A stretch of 64,000 nucleotides of DNA from Pseudomonas arsenicoxydans (GTDB taxonomy: Bacteria; Pseudomonadota; Gammaproteobacteria; Pseudomonadales; Pseudomonadaceae): NCBI RefSeq assembly GCF_006438915.1, contig NZ_RCZE01000001.1:358325-422324 (forward strand), in the 5' to 3' direction. Made by a program: the position numbers and the translations under genes. The notes below the pieces were generated by a model. The model ran no database searches. It was not told the DNA's origin and saw nothing but the letters and a program-made list of their open reading frames with translations. This document shows, in pieces, positions 36,968-45,922 of this stretch. How positions within the stretch are numbered: the stretch's first letter is position 1; each line of letters starts with the position of its first letter.

Positions 36968-38110
36968 TCAAGCTGTTTGCACCGTGCCGAACGCACCCTG
37001 GCGCATCAGTAGAATCACCAGGCCAAATGCACCGGCCGCCATCAACAACGGCAACGCATGCCCACTGATCCACTGGCTACCCGCCCCCGCCGCCAACGGT
37101 CCGACCAGGCAGCCAATCCCCCACAGCTGCGCGATATGGGCATTGGCACGCACCAGCGCATCGTCGCGATAACGCTCGCCGATCAGGATCAGTGACAAGG
37201 TAAACAGGCCACCCGCACTGGCGCCAAACAGCACCCACAACGGCCAGATCAGCAACGTGTCGATCAACAACGGTATCGCCAGGCTCGACAGCAGCAACAC
37301 CACCGCACAGCCCGTGAACAACGTGCGCCGTGACAGGCGATCCGCCAGCGCGCCAATCGGCAATTGCAGCAACGCATCACCGACCACCACGGTACTGACC
37401 ATCGCCAAGGCGATTTCGGTGGTGAAACCCTGGCGCAAGCAATACACCGGCAACAAGGTCAGGATCATCGCTTCGAAGGCGGCGAACAGCGACACCGCCC
37501 AGGCAATCGCCGGCAGGCCACGGCAAAAGATCAGCAAATCACCGAAGGTCACGCTGCTCGCTTCACTGCTGGGCGCGCCGCTGCGACCCAGCAACAGGAA
37601 CGGTGCCGTCGTCAGCAAGCCGACACCGACCCAAAATCCGTAATCGTGCTCCGTGCCCAGAACGCCCAGCAGCACCGGGCCGGCGAGCTGACTCAGGGCA
37701 TAGCTGCAGCCATACAACGCCACCAGCCGCCCGCGCCACTGTTCGACCACCAACTGGTTGATCCAGCTTTCACCGAGGATAAACACCAGCGTCAGGATCA
37801 CCCCGATCATCAGGCGCAGCAGCAACCAGATCGGGTAGCTCGGCATCAGCGCCAGCAAGGCGATGGACAATGCCCCGGCCCACAGGCACAAACGCATCAG
37901 GTTCGCCGTGCCCAGGCGCGCGGCCAGATGGCTGGAGATCTTCGCCCCCAGCAACACGCCAATGGCCGGCATCGCCGCCATTACACCGATGGCGAATGAG
38001 CCGTAGCCCCAGCTTTCCAGGCGAAACGACACCAGCGGCATGCTGACGCCCAGGGCCAGGCCGACACTCAAGACAGACGCCAACACGGCGAAATAAGTCG
38101 CCCAACGCAT
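36968..38110 (-). CDS. MFS transporter
   Basis: 380 residues with about twelve membrane segments and short loops. The family loop between helices 2 and 3 is GAKISSHLAARLGTANLMRL, and its counterpart in the second half is ALADRLSRRTLFTG. This is the small YcaD/YfkF-like branch of major facilitator proteins; the substrate is unknown. It is on the same strand as, and downstream of, the aldehyde dehydrogenase gene, with a REPIN between. Confidence 0.88.
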   Translation of the reverse strand: MRWATYFAVLASVLSVGLALGVSMPLVSFRLESWGYGSFAIGVMAAMPAIGVLLGAKISSHLAARLGTANLMRLCLWAGALSIALLALMPSYPIWLLLRLMIGVILTLVFILGESWINQLVVEQWRGRLVALYGCSYALSQLAGPVLLGVLGTEHDYGFWVGVGLLTTAPFLLLGRSGAPSSEASSVTFGDLLIFCRGLPAIAWAVSLFAAFEAMILTLLPVYCLRQGFTTEIALAMVSTVVVGDALLQLPIGALADRLSRRTLFTGCAVVLLLSSLAIPLLIDTLLIWPLWVLFGASAGGLFTLSLILIGERYRDDALVRANAHIAQLWGIGCLVGPLAAGAGSQWISGHALPLLMAAGAFGLVILLMRQGAFGTVQTA

Positions 38111-38157
38111 GTTCCACGCTCCTGTGGATAGTATTTTTTCCGCTCACCACAAAACAA

Positions 38158-38248
38158 ATGTGGGAGCGGGCTTGCTCGCGAAGAGGCCATCACATCCAAC
38201 ATCATCGTTGGCTGTTACGGCGCCTTCGCGAGCAAGCCCGCTCCCACA
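38158..38248. repeat. REPIN
   Basis: TGTGGGAGCGGGCTTGCTCG (from 38160) and its inverse (ending 38247) enclose the palindromic spacer CAACATCATCGTTGGCTG. The spacer closely resembles those at 24342 and 60707. Confidence 0.88.
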
Positions 38249-38276
38249 AGGGATCTACGTCGTTAAGAAAACCGAC

Positions 38277-39770
38277 TTACAACTTGATCCAGGTCGCCTT
38301 CAGCTCGGTGTACTTGTCGAACGCGTGCAGCGATTTATCGCGACCGTTACCCGACTGCTTGAAACCACCGAACGGCGCGGTCATGTCGCCGCCATCGTAT
38401 TGGTTGACCCAAACGCTACCAGCGCGCAGTGCGCGGGCGGTCAGGTGAGCCTTGGAGATGTCCTTGGTCCACACCGCTGCGGCGAGGCCGTAGGGCGTGT
38501 CGTTGGCGATCGCAACGGCTTCTTCGGCAGTGTCGAAAGCGATGACCGACAACACCGGGCCAAAGATTTCTTCCTGGGCGATTTTCATCGCGTTACTCAC
38601 GCCGTCGAAAATCGTTGGCTCAACGTAAGTGCCGCCCGTCTCCTGAAGCGTACGCTTGCCGCCGGCGACCAGTTTGGCACCGTCGGCATGACCGGATTCA
38701 ATGTAGGACAGCACAGTGTTCATCTGCTGGGTATCGACCAGCGCGCCGACGTTAGTCGCCGGGTCCAGCGGGTTGCCCGGCTTCCAGGTTTTCAGGGCCT
38801 CGATCACCAGCGGCAGGAATGTATCCTTGATCGAACGCTCGACCAGCAGGCGCGAACCGGCGGTGCACACTTCGCCCTGGTTGAAGGCGATGGCGCCGGC
38901 AGCGGCTTCTGCAGCTTCTTGCAGATTCGGTGCATCGGCGAACACGATGTTCGGGCTCTTGCCGCCGGCTTCGAGCCAGACGCGTTTCATGTTCGACTCG
39001 CCCGAGTAGATCAGCAGTTGCTTGGCGATCTTGGTCGAACCGGTGAACACCAGCGTATCGACATCGTTGTGCAGGGCCAGGGCCTTGCCGACGGTGTGAC
39101 CGTAACCGGGCAGTACGTTCAGCACGCCTTTCGGAATGCCGGCTTCAACCGCCAGTGCCGCGATGCGAATGGCGGTCAGGGGGGATTTTTCGGACGGCTT
39201 GAGGATCACCGAGTTACCGGTGGACAGCGCCGGGCCGAGTTTCCAGCAAGCCATCATCAGCGGGAAGTTCCACGGCACGATCGCGCCGACTACGCCGACG
39301 GGTTCGCGTGTCACGAGACCCAGTTGATCGTGCGGGGTGGCTGCGACTTCGTCGTAGATCTTGTCGATGGCTTCGCCGCTCCAGCTCAGGGCTTGCGCCG
39401 CGCCGGGAACGTCGATGTACAGGGAGTCGCTGATCGGCTTGCCCATGTCCAGGGTTTCAAGCAGTGCCAGCTCTTCAGCGTTCTGCTTCAGCAGGCCGGC
39501 AAAACGGATCATGGTGGCTTTGCGTTTGGCCGGCGCCAGGCGCGACCAGGCGCCGGAATTGAAGGTGGCGCGAGCGTTTTCAACAGCGCGCTGGGCGTCG
39601 GCGGCGTCACAGCTGGCAATCTTGCCCAGCAGACGGCCATCGACCGGGCTGATGCACTCGAAGGTCTCGGCGGAGACAGCGTCGGTGTATTCGCCATTGA
39701 TGTAGGCGCGGCCTTCGATCTTCAGATCGCGAGCCCGCTGTTCCCAGTCGGCACGAGTCAGGGTGGTCAT
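38277..39770 (-). CDS. Aldehyde dehydrogenase, PauC/KauB type
   Basis: 497 residues. NAD-binding and catalytic features are PWNFPLMMACWKLGPALSTG, FTGSTKIAKQL, the catalytic Glu in LEAGGKSPNIVF and the catalytic Cys in NQGEVCTAGS (about residue 302). It oxidises amino-aldehydes such as gamma-glutamyl-gamma-aminobutyraldehyde or 4-guanidinobutyraldehyde to acids. The homologue at this position in P. aeruginosa (PA5312, PauC/KauB) serves polyamine and arginine catabolism. GAGGA lies seven bases upstream of the ATG. Confidence 0.9.
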   Translation of the reverse strand: MTTLTRADWEQRARDLKIEGRAYINGEYTDAVSAETFECISPVDGRLLGKIASCDAADAQRAVENARATFNSGAWSRLAPAKRKATMIRFAGLLKQNAEELALLETLDMGKPISDSLYIDVPGAAQALSWSGEAIDKIYDEVAATPHDQLGLVTREPVGVVGAIVPWNFPLMMACWKLGPALSTGNSVILKPSEKSPLTAIRIAALAVEAGIPKGVLNVLPGYGHTVGKALALHNDVDTLVFTGSTKIAKQLLIYSGESNMKRVWLEAGGKSPNIVFADAPNLQEAAEAAAGAIAFNQGEVCTAGSRLLVERSIKDTFLPLVIEALKTWKPGNPLDPATNVGALVDTQQMNTVLSYIESGHADGAKLVAGGKRTLQETGGTYVEPTIFDGVSNAMKIAQEEIFGPVLSVIAFDTAEEAVAIANDTPYGLAAAVWTKDISKAHLTARALRAGSVWVNQYDGGDMTAPFGGFKQSGNGRDKSLHAFDKYTELKATWIKL

Positions 39771-39996
39771 TCGAGTGTCCTCCTCTTATTGAATACGAAC
39801 GCTGCGCGGTCTTCGCGGGCGCTGTCAGGAATTCTGCCCGGCCAGCCTGCTTTTCGGCCCAAGGCAACCGCCACCCTAAACCAGCCACCCCTCATGTTTC
39901 AATATATTTGACATAAGGCCGGCAAACGGCCTTGCGATGTTCATTTTAATAAACATAGACTTTGGACTTTTCAGGCAATCACGGGAAATTACAACA

Positions 39997-40359
39997 ATGA
40001 ATATCCAGGATGTCGTCGACTTCAGCCAGGCCACCACCGCGCCCGAGCGCTATCGGCCGGACCCGGCGAAAGTCCTCAAGGGCGATCCCGAGCAAGCGGT
40101 GTACAACCACTACAACAGCCCGTGCGGGCAGTTGAATGCTGGCGTTTGGGAAGGCGAAGTCGGGCAATGGACAGTGAACTTCACCGAACACGAGTACTGC
40201 GAAATCGTTCAAGGGGTTTCAGTGCTGCGCGACAACGACGGCAACAGCAAGACCCTGCGCGCGGGTGACCGCTTCGTGATTCCCGCCGGGTTCCGCGGCA
40301 CTTGGGAAGTGCTGGAGCCGTGCCGCAAGATTTATGTGGCGTTTGAGCAGAAGGCCTGA
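39997..40359 (+). CDS. Cupin-domain protein (DUF861/cupin_3)
   Basis: 120 residues from the ATG at 39997 (GGGAA nearby); a longer frame upstream looks non-coding. One cupin barrel with EHEYCEIVQGVSVLRDNDG and LRAGDRFVIPAGFRGTWEV, as in the EutQ/ureidoglycine-aminohydrolase-like cupin_3 family. These are small metal-binding enzymes or sensors. It is divergent from the aldehyde dehydrogenase gene with 226 bases between, so both could share regulation by PauR; this is inference. Confidence 0.8.
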   Translation: MNIQDVVDFSQATTAPERYRPDPAKVLKGDPEQAVYNHYNSPCGQLNAGVWEGEVGQWTVNFTEHEYCEIVQGVSVLRDNDGNSKTLRAGDRFVIPAGFRGTWEVLEPCRKIYVAFEQKA

Positions 40360-40383
40360 AGTTTTTTTGCTGTTTAGGCTGGC

Positions 40384-40466
40384 CCCTTCGCGAGCAAGCC
40401 CGCTCCCACATTGGATTTGTGAACGACGCAGATCAAATGTGGGAGCGGGCTTGCTCGCGAAGGGGC
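40384..40466. repeat. REPIN
   Basis: Inverted REP cores extended by GGCCCCTTCGCGAG at one end and CTCGCGAAGGGGCC at the other, so the outer arms pair for about 28 bases. Between the cupin gene and the convergent rpmG. Confidence 0.88.
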
Positions 40467-40495
40467 CCTGACAGGCACCACAAAACCCAGGCAAC

Positions 40496-40530
40496 AAAAA
40501 AGGCCCGTATCTCGCGATACGGGCCTTTTT
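40496..40530 (-). terminator. Terminator of rpmBG (bidirectional)
   Basis: AGGCCCGTATC and GATACGGGCCT form an 11-bp stem around TCGC, with A and T runs on both sides. It lies 20 bases past the rpmG stop. Confidence 0.92.
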
Positions 40531-40549
40531 CGTAAGAGAGAAAAATCAA

Positions 40550-40705
40550 TTACTTGATTTTGCCTTCTTTGTAGATCACGTGCTTGCGAACAACCGGATC
40601 AAATTTCTTGATCTCGATTTTGTCCGGAGTAGTACGCTTGTTCTTGTCGGTAGTGTAGAAGTGACCAGTACCGGCGCTCGAAATCAAACGAATCAATTCA
40701 CGCAT
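40550..40705 (-). CDS. rpmG: 50S ribosomal protein L33
   Basis: 51 residues, beginning [20 protein letters not shown] and ending [13 protein letters not shown], the full length of bacterial L33. It lacks the paired Cys of zinc-binding forms, so it is the C- (zinc-independent) type. GGGAG precedes the ATG. It follows rpmB by 11 bases, the standard rpmBG operon. Confidence 0.97.
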   Translation of the reverse strand: MRELIRLISSAGTGHFYTTDKNKRTTPDKIEIKKFDPVVRKHVIYKEGKIK

Positions 40706-40716
40706 GATTAACTCCC

Positions 40717-40950
40717 TTAGATCTTGCCGGCTTTGCGGATTTCGGCCAGCACGACAGTGATGCCACGCTTGTCGATGATACGCATGCCTTTGGCAGATAC
40801 GCGCAGACGCACGAAACGTTTCTCTTCTTCAACCCAGAAGCGGTGATGCTGCAGGTTCGGCAGGAAACGACGACGGGTTTTGTTGTTTGCGTGGGAAATG
40901 TTATTCCCAGTCACCGGACCCTTACCGGTAACTTGACATACTCTCGACAT
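40717..40950 (-). CDS. rpmB: 50S ribosomal protein L28
   Basis: 77 residues starting [20 protein letters not shown] and containing [20 protein letters not shown], as in gammaproteobacterial L28. It is the first gene of the rpmB-rpmG operon, with a leader of about 140 bases containing a perfect hairpin (40976-40994). Confidence 0.97.
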   Translation of the reverse strand: MSRVCQVTGKGPVTGNNISHANNKTRRRFLPNLQHHRFWVEEEKRFVRLRVSAKGMRIIDKRGITVVLAEIRKAGKI

Positions 40951-40975
40951 GCCTCAGCCCTCTAAAACCACATGC

Positions 40976-40994
40976 CCAACCCGGCATGGGTTGG
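40976..40994 (-). promoter_or_regulatory. Hairpin in the rpmB leader
   Basis: CCAACCC and GGGTTGG pair perfectly around GGCAT, 26 bases upstream of the L28 start. It could affect translation or serve as a binding site for autoregulation; no T run follows, so it is not a terminator. Confidence 0.4.
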
Positions 40995-41098
40995 CCGCTT
41001 AATCTCTCAGTCATTTGGCGCCAGGCGCCGCGTTTCTTTAGAGGTCTTACCGGCTACACCTACAGTGAAGGAACCGGGCCCCTAGAAAAGAGCGCTGC

Positions 41099-41127
41099 TT
41101 TATACCAGAAAGACTGAAGAGCAACAA
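41099..41127 (-). promoter_or_regulatory. Predicted promoter of rpmB-rpmG
   Basis: On the minus strand TTGTTG (-35, 41122-41127) and TATAAA (-10, 41099-41104) are separated by exactly 17 bases. Transcription should begin near 41092, giving a leader of about 140 bases. Confidence 0.65.
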
Positions 41128-41396
41128 CATTCCGTGTGCACAGACTAAATAAAAACCCGGTTTTTCGGGCCGCGAGCGCCTTGGATAAAGGCTATCGTGG
41201 CGAAAGACCGCTCGTCGCAGAGAATCGGCCAGCCGGCCAATCCAGGGTTCTTCTCAGCCAGTGCGCACTGAAAACAGTCGCACATACTCCCCTTAAAATG
41301 AAAAAGGGGATAGTCATTTGCAAAAGAGCCCACTAGGGTAAGCCTTTTCCAGACTGCACTTGCAGATGGGCCTTCGATCTGTAAAGGAATCCGACC
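41128..41396. other. Gene-free stretch before the peptide-binding-protein gene
   Basis: About 270 bases with no supported gene; a short open frame here has no ribosome-binding site. A small hairpin CCCCTT..AAGGGG lies near 41289-41311. The promoter of the downstream gene should be here, but I cannot place it with confidence. Confidence 0.5.
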
Positions 41397-42983
41397 ATGC
41401 GCCTCGCTGCCCTACCGTTGTTGCTCGCCCCTCTCCTGCTGAGCCCCCTGGCCCATGCCGCGGCGCTCAGCGTCTGCACCGAGGCCAGCCCCGAAGGGTT
41501 CGACGTGGTGCAATACAACTCGCTGACCACCACCAACGCTTCGGCCGACGTGCTGATGAACCGCCTGGTGGACTTCGACACGGCCAGCGGCAAAGTGGTC
41601 GCCAGCCTGGCGGACAGCTGGGAAGTCACGCCCGACGGCCTGACATACGTGTTCAAACTGCGTCCGGACGTGAAATTCCACCGCACTGAATACTTCAGCC
41701 CCACGCGCGAGCTGACCGCCGAAGACGTGATTTTCAGCTTCGAGCGCATGCTCGACCCGGCCCATCCGTGGCACAAAGTTGCCCAGAGCGGCTTCCCGCA
41801 CGCGCAATCGATGCAATTGCCCACGCTGATCAAGAAGATCGACGCGCTCGACCCGCTGACCGTGCGTTTCACCCTCGATCACCCGGACTCGACATTTCTG
41901 GCCACCCTGAGCATGGGCTTCGCCTCGATCTATTCCGCCGAGTACGCCGACAAGCTGATGAAGGCCGGCGCTGCGGAGAAGCTCAACAGCCAGCCCATTG
42001 GCACCGGCCCGTTCGTGTTCACGCGCTTTCAGAAAGACGCTTCGATTCGCTACAAGGCCAACCCGGACTACTTCCGCGGCAAGCCATCGGTGGACCCGCT
42101 GATCTTCGCGATCACCCCGGATGCCAACGTGCGCTTGCAGAAACTGCGTCGCAATGAATGCCAGATCGCCCTGTCGCCCAAACCGCTGGACGTACAAGCC
42201 GCGCTGAAAGAGCCGACATTGAAAGTCGAAAAAACAGACGCGTTCATGACCGCGTTTGTGGGCATTAACAGCCAGCATCCGCCGCTGGACAAGCCGGAAG
42301 TGCGCCAGGCGATCAATCTTGCGTTCGACAAGGCCAACTACGTCAAAGCCGTGTTCGAGGACACCGCCGAGCCGGCCAATGGCCCGTACCCGCCGAATAC
42401 CTGGAGCTATGCCAAAGGCCTGCCGGGCTACCCACACGACGCGGAGAAAGCCAAGGCCTTGATGGCCAAGGCAGGCCTCAAGGACGGTTTCAAGACCACC
42501 ATCTGGACCCGCCCTTCCGGAAGCACGCTGAACCCCAACCCGAGCCTCGGTGCTCAATTGCTGCAGTCCGACCTGGCGGAAATCGGCATTCAAGCCGAGA
42601 TCCGGGTGATCGAATGGGGCGAACTGATCCGTCGTGCCAAGGCTGGCGAGCATGACCTGCTGTTTATGGGCTGGGCCGGTGACAACGGTGACCCGGACAA
42701 CTTCCTCACGCCGCAGTTTTCCTGCGCGGCGGTCAAGTCCGGCACCAACTTCGCCCGTTATTGCAATCAGGACCTGGACAAGCTGATCAGTGCCGGCAAG
42801 ACCACTGGCGAGCAAGGCGTGCGTACCAAGCTCTATGAGCAGGCGCAGGCGCAGATCCAGCAGCAGGCGTTGTGGCTACCGCTGGCGCACCCGACGGCGT
42901 TTGCGCTGACGCGCAAGGATGTCGAGGGGTATTCGGTGAGCCCGTTCGGACGTCAGGATTACTCCAAGGTCAACCTCAAGTAA
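41397..42983 (+). CDS. ABC transporter periplasmic substrate-binding protein (DppA/OppA family)
   Basis: 528 residues with a signal peptide (MRLAALPLLLAPLLLSPLAHA, cleaved after HAA) and the SBP_bac_5 fold: LADSWEVTPDGLTYVFKLRPD, the cysteine-bearing start SVCTEASPEGF typical of DppA, and YNSL. It should bind di- or oligopeptides in the periplasm. No permease or ATPase genes are adjacent, so it works with a transporter encoded elsewhere. Same place as PA5317. AAGGA lies nine bases before the ATG. Confidence 0.9.
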   Translation: MRLAALPLLLAPLLLSPLAHAAALSVCTEASPEGFDVVQYNSLTTTNASADVLMNRLVDFDTASGKVVASLADSWEVTPDGLTYVFKLRPDVKFHRTEYFSPTRELTAEDVIFSFERMLDPAHPWHKVAQSGFPHAQSMQLPTLIKKIDALDPLTVRFTLDHPDSTFLATLSMGFASIYSAEYADKLMKAGAAEKLNSQPIGTGPFVFTRFQKDASIRYKANPDYFRGKPSVDPLIFAITPDANVRLQKLRRNECQIALSPKPLDVQAALKEPTLKVEKTDAFMTAFVGINSQHPPLDKPEVRQAINLAFDKANYVKAVFEDTAEPANGPYPPNTWSYAKGLPGYPHDAEKAKALMAKAGLKDGFKTTIWTRPSGSTLNPNPSLGAQLLQSDLAEIGIQAEIRVIEWGELIRRAKAGEHDLLFMGWAGDNGDPDNFLTPQFSCAAVKSGTNFARYCNQDLDKLISAGKTTGEQGVRTKLYEQAQAQIQQQALWLPLAHPTAFALTRKDVEGYSVSPFGRQDYSKVNLK

Positions 42984-43001
42984 AAGGGTTGCCACAAACC
43001 C

Positions 43002-43107
43002 TGTGGGAGCGGGCTTGCTCGCGAAAGCGGTCTGTCAGTCAGCATTGATATTGGCTGACACGACGCCTTCGCGAGCAAGTCGAATCGTCGCTCCGCCGCT
43101 CCCACAT
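43002..43107. repeat. REPIN with an altered right arm
   Basis: The left REP is normal (GTGGGAGCGGGCTTGCTCGC). In the right one GCGAGCAAG is followed by about 17 extra bases (TCGAATCGTCGCTCCGC) before CGCTCCCAC, so the arm is expanded. Between convergent genes. Confidence 0.8.
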
Positions 43108-43133
43108 TAGTTTGGTGCTGGTCCTGCCTCCCC

Positions 43134-43808
43134 CTACATCCACCCGTACTCAGCCATCGACAGCGGATCGCCATCCCCGATGATGAAATGGTCGAGCACC
43201 CGCACATCAACTAATTCCAAAGCCTCTTGAAGGCGTTTGGTCAGCAGCCGATCAGCCTGGCTCGGGTCAGGATTGCCCGACGGGTGGTTGTGGCACAGGA
43301 TCAGAGCCGCTGCATTGTGCGCCAGAGCCCGTTTGACCACTTGCCGCGGATAGACGCTGGTAGTGTCGATTGAGCCGCGAAACAGCGCTTCGAACGCCAG
43401 TACTCGATGCTTGGAATCCAGAAACAGACAGCCAAACACCTCATGCGGCTCATGACGCAACATCGACTTGAGGTACTCACGTACGGCCAGCGGATTCTCC
43501 AGTACCGAGCTGTGACGCAAACGCTCGGCCAGATGCCGGCGCCCCATTTCCAGCACGGCCTGCAATTGCGCGAACTTCGCGGGGCCGAGCCCGAGATGAC
43601 CACTGAAGGTCCGCAAATCCGCCTCCAGCAGTTTGCGCAGGCTGCCAAATTGACTCAACAGGTGTCGCGCCAGATCCACCGCGCTTTTGCCCGATACGCC
43701 GGTTCGTAGAAAAATCGCCAGCAACTCGGCGTCCGACAGCTTCGCCGAACCCTGCTCCAACAGCTTCTCCCGCGGCCGCTCCGCCGCCGGCCAATCACGA
43801 ATACTCAT
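43134..43808 (-). CDS. radC: RadC family protein (MPN/JAB domain)
   Basis: 224 residues from the ATG at 43808, which begins the family sequence [20 protein letters not shown]. An N-terminal helix-hairpin-helix-like part ([17 protein letters not shown]) is followed by a JAB metalloprotease-like domain with [14 protein letters not shown] (His-x-His..Asp zinc ligands). Named for a supposed repair role that has been questioned; the actual activity is unclear. Divergent from coaBC. Confidence 0.93.
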   Translation of the reverse strand: MSIRDWPAAERPREKLLEQGSAKLSDAELLAIFLRTGVSGKSAVDLARHLLSQFGSLRKLLEADLRTFSGHLGLGPAKFAQLQAVLEMGRRHLAERLRHSSVLENPLAVREYLKSMLRHEPHEVFGCLFLDSKHRVLAFEALFRGSIDTTSVYPRQVVKRALAHNAAALILCHNHPSGNPDPSQADRLLTKRLQEALELVDVRVLDHFIIGDGDPLSMAEYGWM

Positions 43809-43944
43809 AGCACCTTCCCTGTCTGTGGGCGCCGCTGTTCCATAGCGGTCGCTGTGATATCGTAGCCCATCTTTTTTGCTGGCGATTTCATCCCTGGGGA
43901 GGGGGCCTCGCCATGCTGTCATCAACGAAATGAAAGGCAGACCT

Positions 43945-45153
43945 ATGCAGCGGCTGTATCGGAAACGCATCGTTCTGGGCGTCGGCGGCGGCATTGCTGC
44001 CTACAAGAGCGCCGACCTGGTTCGCCGCCTGATCGACCAGGGCGCCGAAGTGCGCGTGGTCATGACCCGTGGCGGCAGCGAGTTCATCACCCCGCTGACC
44101 ATGCAGGCCTTGTCCGGCCACCCGGTCCACCTCGACCTGCTGGACCCGGCGGCAGAAGCTGCCATGGGCCACATCGAGCTGGCCAAGTGGGCCGACATGG
44201 TACTGATCGCCCCCGCCACTGCGGACCTGATCGCCCGCCTGGCCCAAGGCATTGCCGACGACCTGCTGACCACATTGGTGCTCGCCACCGACGCCGTGGT
44301 GGCCGTTGCTCCGGCGATGAACCAGGCCATGTGGCGCGACCCGGCAACCCAGGCCAACCTGCAAACCCTCGAAAGCCGCGACATCAAAGCCTTCGGCCCG
44401 GCCTCAGGCAGCCAGGCCTGTGGCGACGTCGGCCTGGGCCGCATGCTCGAAGCCGTCGAACTCGCCCAGTGCGCGGCGGACTGCTTCCAGCGCAAAGCCT
44501 TGACCGGCAAACACGTGTTGATCACCGCTGGCCCGACCCAGGAAAACATCGACCCGGTGCGCTACATCACCAATCACAGCTCCGGGAAAATGGGCTTTGC
44601 CCTGGCCGAAGCCGCGGTGGAAGCCGGCGCCCGCGTGACCTTGATCACCGGCCCGGTGCACCTGCCAACGCCGGATCGCGTCACGCGCATCGACGTGGTC
44701 AGTGCCCGCGACATGCTCGCCGCCTGCGAAGCCGCGATCCCTTGCGACCTGTTCATCGCCTCGGCAGCGGTCGCGGACTACCGCCCGGAAGTCGTCGCCC
44801 CACAGAAACTCAAGAAAGACCCTACGAACGGCGACGGCTTGTTGCTACAGATGGTGCGCAACCCAGACATTCTGGCCACCATCGCCACGCGTCCCGACCG
44901 TCCGTTCAGTGTCGGTTTCGCCGCTGAAACCGAACACCTGCTCGACTACGCTGCACGCAAGTTGAAAGACAAGAACCTCGATTTGATCGTCGCCAACGAC
45001 GTCGCCAACCCGAGCATTGGCTTTAACAGCGAAGAAAACGCCTGCAGCGTGATCGACCGCGAGCTTCACGCCACACTTTTCGCCCAGACCAGCAAGAGCA
45101 AGATTGCTCGCCAGCTGATCACTTTTATCGCCGAACGTCTGAACCAGGTTTAA
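43945..45153 (+). CDS. coaBC: Bifunctional phosphopantothenoylcysteine decarboxylase / phosphopantothenate-cysteine ligase
   Basis: 402 residues from the ATG at 43945, the normal length. CoaC (1-190) has the flavin site [19 protein letters not shown], the catalytic His region [10 protein letters not shown] and the PAMNQAMW loop; CoaB (190-402) has [20 protein letters not shown], the SGKMG loop and AAVADYRP. It performs two consecutive steps of coenzyme A synthesis. dut begins five bases after its stop; both are transcribed away from radC. Confidence 0.96.
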   Translation: MQRLYRKRIVLGVGGGIAAYKSADLVRRLIDQGAEVRVVMTRGGSEFITPLTMQALSGHPVHLDLLDPAAEAAMGHIELAKWADMVLIAPATADLIARLAQGIADDLLTTLVLATDAVVAVAPAMNQAMWRDPATQANLQTLESRDIKAFGPASGSQACGDVGLGRMLEAVELAQCAADCFQRKALTGKHVLITAGPTQENIDPVRYITNHSSGKMGFALAEAAVEAGARVTLITGPVHLPTPDRVTRIDVVSARDMLAACEAAIPCDLFIASAAVADYRPEVVAPQKLKKDPTNGDGLLLQMVRNPDILATIATRPDRPFSVGFAAETEHLLDYAARKLKDKNLDLIVANDVANPSIGFNSEENACSVIDRELHATLFAQTSKSKIARQLITFIAERLNQV

Positions 45154-45158
45154 TTTAC

Positions 45159-45614
45159 ATGCACGCTTTGCAAGCCAAGATCCTCGACCCTCGCATCGGT
45201 ACCGAATTCCCGCTGCCGCAATACGCCACCCCAGGCTCCGCCGGCCTCGACCTGCGCGCCATGCTGGAAAAAGACATCGTGATCAAGCCGGGTGAAACCG
45301 TGCTGATCCCGACCGGCCTGTCGGTCTATATTGGCGATCCGGGCCTGGCGGCACTGATACTGCCGCGCTCAGGCCTGGGCCATAAGCACGGCATCGTGCT
45401 GGGCAACCTGGTCGGCTTGATCGACTCCGATTACCAGGGCCCGCTGATGGTGTCCTGCTGGAACCGCGGCCAGACCGAATTCACCATGGTCGTTGGCGAG
45501 CGTCTGGCCCAATTGGTGCTGGTGCCCGTGGTTCAAGCGCATTTCGAGATGGTCGAAGAGTTCGTCGAAACCCAGCGCGGCACGGGCGGTTTCGGACATT
45601 CCGGCAGCCATTGA
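45159..45614 (+). CDS. dut: dUTP diphosphatase
   Basis: 151 residues, full length. The five trimeric dUTPase motifs are present: [49 protein letters not shown] and the flexible C-terminal [11 protein letters not shown]. It hydrolyses dUTP to dUMP, keeping uracil out of DNA. Immediately follows coaBC. Confidence 0.97.
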   Translation: MHALQAKILDPRIGTEFPLPQYATPGSAGLDLRAMLEKDIVIKPGETVLIPTGLSVYIGDPGLAALILPRSGLGHKHGIVLGNLVGLIDSDYQGPLMVSCWNRGQTEFTMVVGERLAQLVLVPVVQAHFEMVEEFVETQRGTGGFGHSGSH

Positions 45615-45629
45615 TCCGACGGAGAACCC

Positions 45630-45723
45630 TGTGGCGAGGGGGCTTGCCCCCGTTGGGCTGCGAAGCGGCCCCAAGATTTTGTGAGTGCCGCGCACCCAAG
45701 CGCAAGCAAGCCTCCTCGCCACA
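45630..45723. repeat. Composite REP element before algC
   Basis: GTGGCGAGGGGGCTTGCCCC (45631-45650) and a decayed inverse (GCAAGCAAGCCTCCTCGCCAC, ending 45722) enclose about 50 bases. It makes the upstream frame of algC appear open, which is misleading for start choice. Confidence 0.78.
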
Positions 45724-45922
45724 ATTTGCACAACGTTCATCTGGAAGGTTTACCCCCCAAAATCAAGGCATTGACCGGTCATTACCCCGCAAACGCAGCT
45801 GGCATGGCCTTTACACACCACGAACTCTCCGTGGAAAACGCCGTCATACCCTTCAGTTTGAGCCGGCCGATGCGTTTGTCGCAGGCAGGTACAGCCACTT
45901 TCGAGATGGAGCATTCCTACAG

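Noticed and set aside
41136..41336. Small open frame between rpmB and the peptide-binding-protein gene
   Set aside because: No ribosome-binding site or family similarity, and it starts beside the rpmB promoter.
45611..45922. In-frame N-terminal extension of AlgC
   Set aside because: It translates a REP element, has no similarity to AlgC, and the normal-length start at 45923 has a ribosome-binding site.
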